Source: Methanobacteriota archaeon (GTDB lineage: Archaea > Thermoplasmatota > Thermoplasmata > JAUWGG01). From it: a DNA stretch of 6,019 bases. Positions 1 through 6,000 of this stretch are shown here, in pieces. The translations under genes were made by a program, and so were the position numbers. Where the stretch lies: positions 1-6,019 of the forward strand of contig JAUWGG010000070.1 of assembly GCA_030606525.1 (NCBI GenBank), in the 5' to 3' direction. Position 1 is the first letter of the stretch, and the number at the start of each line of letters is the position of its first letter. The notes beneath the pieces were generated by a model. The model saw only the letters and a program-made list of their open reading frames with translations, did no database searches and was not told where the DNA came from.

Positions 1-1161
1 TACCCCTATGCAGGTGGGACATATATGATCCGCGTGTTCCAAAATAGCGGCAACTCAAATAGTTGGTTAGAAGTGAAGTTAGCAGGTGAGGGCTGCGATA
101 AGTTCGGCGTGGGTGCAAGGATATATGTGAATCAGACCTCGTCACCTTATCTAACATTGATGGATGAGATCCGGACAAGTCAAGGAGCGCATAACCATGC
201 AAACGGCTTGAGAGCACATTTCGGTCTTGGTGCATACTCAGGAACAGTTACGGTAGAAGTGCGCTGGCCGTGTGGCAACTTCACAGCTTTAACAGATGTA
301 GCAGTAAATCAAACCCTTACTATCTGTGAATTAGAACCATTACCTGCACCGCCAACAAAGGTTGATGCAGGATTAGAAGGTCTGCAATTCGAGGATGTGA
401 ATATAACCTGGACTTTATCAAAAGACGATGGCAGCGGAAAAAACAATGTTAATAATTATGCGATCTATCGCAATAAAAGCTATGATCGTAATGGAACAGG
501 CTATGAGTTTCTTGATGAAATTCTAAATGGAACGAATCATTATGTAGACATTGGTGCAGGTGACAGCGATCCAAACGATTATTTCTATTACATTCAAGCA
601 AACGGTACTTCTGGTGAGGTTGCCAAAAATGATACTCAAGTTGGTAAATTCGTTAGAGAAATGCCTTATTCTGGCGATGCATCTAGACAACTAGTATCTA
701 TGCCATTGGCGCAATCAGATACAAATATATCCACAGTATTGCAAACTATACAAGGCAGCTACAACTATGCGCAGTGGTATGATCCATTGGATGATGTTGA
801 TCATTGGAAGACGAATGCCACTTTTAAACCATCTGGATTCAACAATCTGCTCAATGTAGATCACAAAATAGCTCTATGGATAACGATGACATCATTTGAT
901 AACTTGACCATCGCAGGTAAAGTACCAAGTTCAACATCGATTCAATTATACAAGGGATGGAATCTTGTAAGCTATGCTTCGTTCATTAATAGAACTGTTG
1001 AGAATGCGTTAAGTGGCATACCCTATGAAAAGGTAAAAGGTTTTGATGAAAATACATCACCATATTACTTGAGAACTTTAGCAGCTACGGATTGGATGGA
1101 AGCTGGCAATGGATATTGGATCTATGCTAAAGAGAACTGCACTTGGACGATAGAAAATTGA
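1..1161 (+). CDS. Secreted ASPIC/UnbV-FnIII surface protein with duplicated C-terminal module (5' partial)
   Basis: The frame is open from base 1 to the TGA at 1159-1161, so the start lies upstream; the Met at base 25 falls inside a domain and is not a start. Residues are counted from base 1. About 12-95 match the ASPIC/UnbV domain: NSWLEVKL, then GVGARIYV, an EIR-x-SQG segment, LRAHFGLG and VEVRWPCG. In known proteins this domain follows FG-GAP/VCBS beta-propeller repeats, so a propeller is probably cut off upstream (inference). About 115-217 look like a fibronectin type III domain (NITWTLS, YAIYRN, YFYYIQANG). About 229-384 hold two copies of a module with LVS(M/Y) and (L/Y)WI landmarks, ending in CTWTI. 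Fifteen N-X-S/T sequons and no membrane segment in the visible part point to an extracellular glycoprotein. Cysteines at 32, 91 and 109 could form a disulfide. Function is unknown; a binding or structural surface role is likely. The domain calls are firm, the role is not. Confidence 0.85.
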   Translation, partial: YPYAGGTYMIRVFQNSGNSNSWLEVKLAGEGCDKFGVGARIYVNQTSSPYLTLMDEIRTSQGAHNHANGLRAHFGLGAYSGTVTVEVRWPCGNFTALTDVAVNQTLTICELEPLPAPPTKVDAGLEGLQFEDVNITWTLSKDDGSGKNNVNNYAIYRNKSYDRNGTGYEFLDEILNGTNHYVDIGAGDSDPNDYFYYIQANGTSGEVAKNDTQVGKFVREMPYSGDASRQLVSMPLAQSDTNISTVLQTIQGSYNYAQWYDPLDDVDHWKTNATFKPSGFNNLLNVDHKIALWITMTSFDNLTIAGKVPSSTSIQLYKGWNLVSYASFINRTVENALSGIPYEKVKGFDENTSPYYLRTLAATDWMEAGNGYWIYAKENCTWTIEN

Positions 1162-1192
1162 TCTTCTCAACTCATTCATGATTGCATAAAAA

Positions 1193-1200
1193 CTTATATT
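1193..1200 (+). promoter_or_regulatory. Candidate archaeal TATA box for the C11 peptidase gene
   Basis: The short intergenic stretch 1162-1232 holds an AT-rich CTTATATT at 1193-1200. Archaeal transcription usually starts about 25 bases past the box centre, here near 1222. That would leave about ten bases before the ATG at 1233, and no Shine-Dalgarno sequence is seen there. The box therefore suggests independent transcription of the peptidase gene with a very short leader. AT-rich spacers produce such matches by chance, so this is a moderate call. Confidence 0.45.
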
Positions 1201-1232
1201 AGAATATACAATAATCGGTTTTGTCATAGTTG

Positions 1233-3263
1233 ATGGTGGTTAACACGAAAGAGGTTAGGGTTTGGGTGGCATTGATTATTCTGTTATTCTTTGCAATATT
1301 AATTTCACCATCCACAACACCTTTAGAGGGGGGAGAAAGAACACGAAACAACTTATCAGAATGGACCTTCATAATGTATATGGCTGGAGATAGGGATAAT
1401 GATATATCCAGCGCTCTTTTAGAGGATATCGAAGAGATGAAAATCGTAGGCTCAACAGCAAATGTCAGCATTGTAGTGTTAATAGATGAATATGAGGATG
1501 ATTCTAAAGTTTATTTTGTTGAACGAGATTATCTGAATGAGATTTCTCTTACGGGAGTTAATCCTTCTTGGACAACTGGTGAAGTTAATACAGGAAGTCA
1601 GCAAACACTAACAAGTTTTGCCCAGTGGGCTATAGAGAATTATCCTGCCAAACATTATTTTTTAGGTTTAGCTGGACATGGAAGAGGATGGAACGGACTC
1701 TGTCATGACGGAGGCGATGTGCTGAGTATGGTCGAATTAAGCAGTGCATTAGCTGATATAAAAGCAGCAAACAACGATTCAAAGCTGGATATCATTGGTT
1801 TCGATGCCTGCAGCATGGGGACAGTTGAGGTTTATTATCAATTAATAGACTATGCGGATTATGTTATCGCATCGGAGATAGAAGTGGACATCAGCGGATG
1901 GCCGTATGATGCTATTTTGCAAAGATTAGAGAATGATGCAAATATGAGTGCAGCATCACTGTGCTCTATAATGGTAAATGAATTTGTTAACTCTTGTCAA
2001 AATAATAGTAGGTATTCAGCCGAGATGTGCGCAGTAGATCTGGATAAAATAGAAGAATTTTTAACACCAGTTATCAATACTTTTGCAGCGAATCTAAAAA
2101 GTGCCTTTTCCTTTTACAATGATGAGATAACCTTTGCAAAAAATGAAACAGAGCATTATGAACGCACAAACGATTACGATCTGTACCATTTTGCTGAGAA
2201 TGTATTGGAGATTGAAAATAAAAGAATTCAAACTTCAGCATTGGATTTAATTAACGCTATCGATCAATCCATTGTAGCAGAGAAGCACTGGACCAATCCT
2301 TTGGAAGTATCTGCAAATCATACGCACGGCATGTCTATATGGTTTTCGTGGCCCTTTTCTTACACTTATCGTACTCTACAATTTTCTAAAAGTACGATGT
2401 GGGATGAATTCATTGAAGAATTTTACAGCGATTCCCCTCATCCGGAAATACCTTTTTTTGTTCATGGTGAGTCCCTAGATACAAACAATGATACCTATAA
2501 TGATACAATAAAATTAAGTTATGAAGTTAATGGAATCTCCAATATGACCTCTTTCAATATGACCGTGGATGTCTACAACCATCAAGGTGATTTTATACTT
2601 TCTTTTTATAATGATGCCGATGAAAACGGAAACTTTACCTTCCATTCAAACAAACCAAATTACTACCACCTTTACTGCTCACTTTTTTATAATGACGAAA
2701 TTCAGAATTACTCACAGATTTTAAATCTCAATATACAAGCGCCTTTTTACGTTCATGGGAATTTAACTGATTTGAACGGTAAGAATATAGAAAGTGCCGA
2801 GATAATTTTCAGAAATATGAGGACGAATGAAATTTTGACGGTCCTAACGAATGAAACAGGATATAACATTACCATTCTTCAACCTGACTGGTGTATGGTG
2901 AGCGATAAAATTGAGATTAGAGCTGTATTTAACGGGCACAGCGTCAACACGACCCTTCTCGTTCCCTCGAACACTAGTTATGCTCATATAATCTTAATAT
3001 TGCCTGAAGCAATCGATCAAAAAACCACGTTCATCACTATTTTATGGATCATTATGATTATATTGGAAGCTGCTGGAATGACAATCATCCTGATCTTATA
3101 TGTCTCAAAGAAAGAAGATAAGGGCAGTATTGAGGGGAAAAAAGAGATCGTTTCAATGAGATGCATATCATGTGGAAGAGAAGTAGAACTTGGAACGGAG
3201 TCCTGCCCATTCTGTGGGGAGAAGTGTGAAGCGCTTGACGATGATATTGAAAAAGTCCTGTAA
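1233..3263 (+). CDS. Membrane-anchored clostripain-family (C11) cysteine peptidase with cytoplasmic zinc ribbon
   Basis: The 676-residue product opens with a hydrophobic stretch at 9-26 after a basic start, a signal peptide or anchor. Residues about 44-400 are the peptidase C11 (clostripain) domain: WTFIMYMAGDRDND at its start, catalytic His149 in GLAGHGRGW, catalytic Cys193 in GFDACSMG, and HGMSIWFSWP near its end. Family members cut after Arg or Lys; the Asp two residues before the Cys (191) fits the acidic S1 pocket of that family. About 405-500 and 507-580 look like beta-sandwich domains; the first begins with an Asp/Asn-rich DTNNDTYNDT that may bind calcium, the second resembles a carboxypeptidase-regulatory fold. 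A membrane helix spans about 599-623, followed by a Lys-rich segment and a zinc ribbon (Cys644, 647, 658, 661). Eighteen sequons lie in the outer part. ATG at 1233 is chosen; TTG at 1230 is the alternative. It likely processes surface or peptide substrates outside the cell; the ribbon's partner is unknown. Confidence 0.9.
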   Translation: MVVNTKEVRVWVALIILLFFAILISPSTTPLEGGERTRNNLSEWTFIMYMAGDRDNDISSALLEDIEEMKIVGSTANVSIVVLIDEYEDDSKVYFVERDYLNEISLTGVNPSWTTGEVNTGSQQTLTSFAQWAIENYPAKHYFLGLAGHGRGWNGLCHDGGDVLSMVELSSALADIKAANNDSKLDIIGFDACSMGTVEVYYQLIDYADYVIASEIEVDISGWPYDAILQRLENDANMSAASLCSIMVNEFVNSCQNNSRYSAEMCAVDLDKIEEFLTPVINTFAANLKSAFSFYNDEITFAKNETEHYERTNDYDLYHFAENVLEIENKRIQTSALDLINAIDQSIVAEKHWTNPLEVSANHTHGMSIWFSWPFSYTYRTLQFSKSTMWDEFIEEFYSDSPHPEIPFFVHGESLDTNNDTYNDTIKLSYEVNGISNMTSFNMTVDVYNHQGDFILSFYNDADENGNFTFHSNKPNYYHLYCSLFYNDEIQNYSQILNLNIQAPFYVHGNLTDLNGKNIESAEIIFRNMRTNEILTVLTNETGYNITILQPDWCMVSDKIEIRAVFNGHSVNTTLLVPSNTSYAHIILILPEAIDQKTTFITILWIIMIILEAAGMTIILILYVSKKEDKGSIEGKKEIVSMRCISCGREVELGTESCPFCGEKCEALDDDIEKVL

Positions 3264-3270
3264 AAAAGTA

Positions 3271-3281
3271 ATATTTAATAT
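3271..3281 (+). promoter_or_regulatory. Candidate TATA box for endonuclease Q gene (leaderless)
   Basis: Between the peptidase stop (3263) and the ATG at 3305 lies ATATTTAATAT at 3271-3281, a good match to the archaeal TATA consensus. Its centre is about 28 bases before the ATG, so transcription would begin at or next to the start codon. No Shine-Dalgarno sequence precedes that ATG, which fits a leaderless mRNA. The gene thus appears to have its own promoter although it follows the peptidase by only 41 bases. Confidence 0.6.
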
Positions 3282-3304
3282 CTTGTTCCCCATATGCGGA
3301 TTGA

Positions 3305-4528
3305 ATGATCGTAAACGCAGATTTGCATGTGCACAGCCGGTTTTCCGGTGGTGTAAGCAAGAACATGACCATAGAGACTCTATCCAGGGAAGCGAGGAAG
3401 AAAGGCGTTGATCTATTGGCAACAGGGGATTGTTTGCACCCTGGTTGGATACAAGAAATTAAGGAAATGGAAAAGATAGATGACGGTACCTTGGAATTAA
3501 ATGGTACGCGATTTGTATTGACAACTGAAGTGGAAGATATGAAGCGGGTGCATCACCTGCTCATCTTTCCCTCTTTTTCCTCAGTTTTGGATTTTAAGGA
3601 AGCTGTGAGGGGAAAATCAGTGAATATTGAAACAGATGGCAGACCATCGCTTCATCTTAACGGCGTGGAAATCGCGCAAATAGCCAAGGATGTGGATGCT
3701 TCGTTCGGTCCCTGTCATGGTTTCACGCCCTGGACAGGTATTTATGCTTACCACGATACATTGAAAAGCTGCTACGGAGATTTGACAGAGTATATATCGC
3801 TAATTGAACTCGGTCTAAGTGCAGACACAGATTATGCAGACCGCATCGAAGAACTGCAGAGATTGACCTTTCTTACCAATTCAGATGCCCATTCCCCCTA
3901 TCCAGTTAGATTAGCCAGGGAATTCAATCGTTTTGAACTGCAAGATGCAACTTTTGAAGAGTTAAAGAAAGCAATTCTGAGAACGGGCGGAAGAAAAATA
4001 ATATTGAATGTTGGCTTGCCACCACAAGAAGGGAAATACAATGAAAGCGCTTGTATCAAATGTTATAAACATTATTCCTTGAAAGAAGCGATATCGAGGA
4101 GATGGCGCTGCTCTTGCGGCAAAAGAATTAAGAAAGGAGTTAAGGACAGAATCGAGGAACTCGCCACATATGAAGAACCAAGGCATCCAGTATATAGACC
4201 CAAATATCTTCATTTGATACCATTAGCTGAGATCATCATGAAAGCTGTAGGTCAATCTTCCCCATTTACGAAAACTGTGTTTGCGAAATGGAACGAACTG
4301 ATCAGAGAATTTGGGAATGAAGTAGCAGTGCTTGTGGATGCGGACATCGAGGACATTGGAAAAGTAACGGAAGATAGAATAAAACAAGCTGTTCAGTTAT
4401 TTCGAGAAAATAAGATCATCATCCATCCCGGTGGTGGTGGCCAATATGGACAGATCGAACTGCACTCTGAGACTGAAGAAGCGAAGAAAGAAATAAAGAT
4501 TGGACAGCGCAGCTTATCAGATTTCTAA
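3305..4528 (+). CDS. endoQ: Endonuclease Q (PHP-domain deaminated-DNA repair nuclease)
   Basis: The 407-residue product matches the archaeal endonuclease Q family over its full length (Pyrococcus protein about 424 residues, from memory). Family enzymes nick DNA 5' of uracil, hypoxanthine, xanthine or abasic sites, starting repair of deaminated DNA. The PHP metal site is visible: DLHVHS (6-11), TGD (40-42), Glu75, RVHH (81-84), GPCHGF (135-140) and NSDAHS (192-197). Also conserved are LGLSAD (169-174), REFNRF (205-210) and GGRKIILNVG (228-237). A zinc-binding region follows (Cys250, 253, 269, 271), then RIKKGVKDRI, a helical domain and PGGGGQYG (375-382). The last zinc pair is C-X-C, one residue shorter than the CXXC I recall for the family. 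The final residues QRSLSDF (401-407) fit a PCNA-interacting motif. The N-terminus MIVNADLH is typical, so the ATG start is secure. Transcription is probably independent and leaderless; the 3' end overlaps the opposing glycosyltransferase gene by four bases. Confidence 0.95.
   Translation: MIVNADLHVHSRFSGGVSKNMTIETLSREARKKGVDLLATGDCLHPGWIQEIKEMEKIDDGTLELNGTRFVLTTEVEDMKRVHHLLIFPSFSSVLDFKEAVRGKSVNIETDGRPSLHLNGVEIAQIAKDVDASFGPCHGFTPWTGIYAYHDTLKSCYGDLTEYISLIELGLSADTDYADRIEELQRLTFLTNSDAHSPYPVRLAREFNRFELQDATFEELKKAILRTGGRKIILNVGLPPQEGKYNESACIKCYKHYSLKEAISRRWRCSCGKRIKKGVKDRIEELATYEEPRHPVYRPKYLHLIPLAEIIMKAVGQSSPFTKTVFAKWNELIREFGNEVAVLVDADIEDIGKVTEDRIKQAVQLFRENKIIIHPGGGGQYGQIELHSETEEAKKEIKIGQRSLSDF
4481..4500 (-). 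terminator. Possible U-rich termination region for the glycosyltransferase operon
   Basis: Read on the minus strand, the bases just beyond the glycosyltransferase stop codon (4525) contain ATCTTTATTTCTTTC, a pyrimidine-rich stretch of the kind at which archaeal RNA polymerase tends to stop. It lies inside the 3' part of the endonuclease Q gene, so it may simply reflect that protein's Lys/Glu codons. No strong hairpin is seen. Confidence 0.2.
4525..4528. other. Tail-to-tail overlap of two convergent genes
   Basis: The endonuclease Q stop TAA occupies 4526-4528 on the plus strand; the glycosyltransferase stop TAG occupies 4527-4525 on the minus strand. The two reading frames therefore share four bases. 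There is no room for an intergenic terminator, so each transcript must end inside, or antisense to, the other gene. A short T run at 4535-4539 is the only plus-strand termination-like feature seen just past the endonuclease Q stop. Confidence 0.9.
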
Positions 4529-5211
4529 AATCGCTTTTTGAACAAGAATGTAAGGTTCTTTATCCCATCACGCCAACTGCTGAGCTTCTTTTCACCTTTT
4601 CTTATCCTATATTCTATAGGTACTTCTTTAGTAATAAACCCTTTTTTCCACGTCTCTATCTTGATCTCTTCAGAAAGGGGCATGCCGTCGCTCGTTAATT
4701 CAATATCATCTAAGATATCTCTGCGAAATATCCACATACCAGATTGCGAATCTTTAATCTTCATTCCGAACAACAGGTTCATTGCGGTCTTCAGCACCCA
4801 ATTGCCAAATCTGTGCTGCAAGGACATGACTCCTTTTTCTAATGTGCTCAATCTGTCACAAGTGATGAAATCTATCCGCTCTTTTTCTAATAGGTCAATT
4901 AACTTTGGGATATCACAAGCTGGATATGTACAATCTGCATCTAGAGTTACAATTAAATCTCCATTTGCGTTTTCGAAACCTGTCTTGTATGCCCTTCCAT
5001 AACCTCGTCTCGGTTCATTGATGACCTTAGCGCCTTTCTCCTTTGCGATCTCAACAGTTTTGTCCTTTGAATCGGTATCCACGATCAAAATTTCGTAGTC
5101 GAGATGTTTCACAGCTTCATGAACTTCATTTAAAACATGAGCTATAGATTCTTCTTCATTCATCGTAGGTATGATAATCGATACTTTCACATCTTTACTC
5201 TTATTTTCCAT
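4525..5211 (-). CDS. Family 2 glycosyltransferase, polyprenyl-phosphate sugar synthase-like
   Basis: The 228-residue product is a single GT-A fold domain of family GT2. Visible motifs are SIIIPTMNEEESI (11-23), ILIVDTDSKDKT (41-52), the Arg/Gly-rich NEPRRGYGRAYKTG (65-78), the metal-binding DAD at 91-93 in VTLDADCTYP, and DSQSGMWIFRR (154-164), which corresponds to the acceptor-side motif of dolichol-phosphate mannose/glucose synthases. There is no membrane segment, so it is a soluble or peripheral enzyme at the inner membrane face. Such enzymes move a sugar from a nucleotide donor to a polyprenyl phosphate; donor and product cannot be read here. ATG at 5211 is chosen over an in-frame upstream ATG at 5262, because it follows a GGAG ribosome site and begins just before the conserved core. 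It overlaps the upstream glycosyltransferase gene by 11 bases, indicating one operon. A role in glycan-lipid assembly is likely by family and context. Confidence 0.85.
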   Translation of the reverse strand: MENKSKDVKVSIIIPTMNEEESIAHVLNEVHEAVKHLDYEILIVDTDSKDKTVEIAKEKGAKVINEPRRGYGRAYKTGFENANGDLIVTLDADCTYPACDIPKLIDLLEKERIDFITCDRLSTLEKGVMSLQHRFGNWVLKTAMNLLFGMKIKDSQSGMWIFRRDILDDIELTSDGMPLSEEIKIETWKKGFITKEVPIEYRIRKGEKKLSSWRDGIKNLTFLFKKRF

Positions 5212-5986
5212 ATCTCTTATCTCCAAAGAGTTTGTAGGCGATATAACCCAGCATAGCGACAATCAATCTTGATAGGGACCAAAAATTCATTTCTCTTTTG
5301 ATCATTTCCAATGGTTGATAGCTTCCCCATAACCGCCCATGCTTGAGGGTCAATTGCTTCCTTCCAACGCCATTCCAGAATGCCTGCTTGAAGAAACCAT
5401 ACAAACTTCCCCGAGTTCTGTGATACATGATGGCATTCTCGTTGTAGATTATCTTGTAGCCAGCACTCACTGCTCTGTAATTAAGGTCTATGTCCTCAGC
5501 TGTTATGAACCACGGGTCCAAACCACCTACTTTATCTAGAACTTCTTTCTTGTAAGCTGTATTGCATCCCGGGTAAGTTACATCATAGCCCTTGTGATAA
5601 AGCTCAATGCGTTCTAGATCTTCGAATGCATGAGGTCCAATATGGATCGTTTTACCAGCAGCTATCTCCCCTTTCTGCAGGGATTCTCTAACTTCTTTCA
5701 ACCAAAAGGGGTTTGCAATGCAGTCACCTCCGATGAAGGCGATCACATTACCCTTCGCTTTTTCAACACCGTATTCCATGCTCTCAGATCTTGTACCTGG
5801 CTTTAGATAAAGTTTTACATTATCATATTTCTCAGCGTACCTCTTAACTATTTGCGGTGTTGAATCCTCACTATCCGAATCAACTACTATTACCTCAAAA
5901 GGTGGTTCTTGAACAACCAAGCTGTCCAATAGATCTCTAATATGCCGTCCCTCGTTCTTTGTTGTGAGCACCACACTGATGAACAT
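5201..5986 (-). CDS. Family 2 glycosyltransferase with hydrophobic C-terminus and GGD in place of DXD
   Basis: The 261-residue product begins directly with the GT2 core: FISVVLTTKNEGRHI (2-16), then VIVVDSDSEDST (32-43). Gly-Thr-Arg-Ser-Glu-Ser at 64-69 precedes the nucleotide-sugar site. The usual DXD is replaced by Gly86-Gly87-Asp88 in AFIGGDC, keeping only the last acid. A GCNTAYKKEVL segment (140-150) and TAEDIDL (162-168) give the acceptor site and the probable catalytic acid pair Glu164/Asp165. YHRTRGSL (188-195) with an aromatic FFKQAFWNGVGRK segment resembles the C-terminal part of processive or membrane-linked GT2 enzymes. A hydrophobic stretch at about 238-255 may hold the protein on the membrane. 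ATG at 5986 follows a GGTGAG ribosome site and an in-frame TGA three codons upstream, so the start is secure. It is first of the two overlapping minus-strand genes. Likely adds a sugar during surface glycan assembly; donor and acceptor are unknown. Confidence 0.85.
   Translation of the reverse strand: MFISVVLTTKNEGRHIRDLLDSLVVQEPPFEVIVVDSDSEDSTPQIVKRYAEKYDNVKLYLKPGTRSESMEYGVEKAKGNVIAFIGGDCIANPFWLKEVRESLQKGEIAAGKTIHIGPHAFEDLERIELYHKGYDVTYPGCNTAYKKEVLDKVGGLDPWFITAEDIDLNYRAVSAGYKIIYNENAIMYHRTRGSLYGFFKQAFWNGVGRKQLTLKHGRLWGSYQPLEMIKREMNFWSLSRLIVAMLGYIAYKLFGDKRYGK
5221..5224 (-). promoter_or_regulatory. Ribosome binding site deciding the start of the second glycosyltransferase
   Basis: On the minus strand GGAG (5224-5221) lies nine bases before the ATG at 5211, inside the 3' end of the upstream glycosyltransferase gene. 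It supports the 5211 start over the in-frame ATG at 5262 and suggests translation coupled with the upstream gene. Confidence 0.6.
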
Positions 5987-5994
5987 GATAACTT

Positions 5995-6000
5995 CTCACC
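5995..6000 (-). promoter_or_regulatory. GGTGAG ribosome binding site
   Basis: On the minus strand GGTGAG (6000-5995) lies eight bases before the ATG at 5986. It complements the 3' end of archaeal 16S rRNA (CACCTCC type) and fixes the start of the first glycosyltransferase. It also overlaps a TGA that may end an upstream gene. Confidence 0.6.

Noticed and set aside
25..27. ATG at base 25 as the start of the first gene
   Set aside because: The frame is open to base 1 and the Met lies immediately before the ASPIC domain, with no ribosome site; the gene begins upstream.
1199..1471. Open minus-strand frame of 90 codons across the start of the peptidase gene
   Set aside because: It lies antisense to the signal peptide and first strand of a well-supported peptidase and has no recognisable motif or ribosome site.
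3190..3411. Plus-strand 73-codon frame bridging the peptidase end and endonuclease Q start
   Set aside because: It runs out of frame through two real genes and spans the TATA-like box; no family resemblance.
3085..3422. Two overlapping minus-strand open frames around the peptidase/endonuclease Q junction
   Set aside because: They are antisense to the zinc ribbon and the PHP start, both strongly conserved, and their translations look like non-coding sequence.
3962..4213. Minus-strand 83-codon frame within endonuclease Q
   Set aside because: Antisense to the zinc-binding region of endonuclease Q; no motif.
4505..4520. Small inverted repeat around GCGCAGCT near the convergent junction as a hairpin terminator
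   Set aside because: The stem is only a few bases, lies within coding sequence and has no adjacent T run of note.
4538..5002. Plus-strand 154-codon frame opposite the second glycosyltransferase
   Set aside because: Although long, it mirrors the conserved GT2 gene and shows no domain; its length is explained by the codon use of the true gene.
5212..5262. Longer start (ATG at 5262) for the second glycosyltransferase
   Set aside because: It would add 17 residues unlike the family, increase overlap with the upstream gene to 62 bases, and ignore the GGAG site before 5211.
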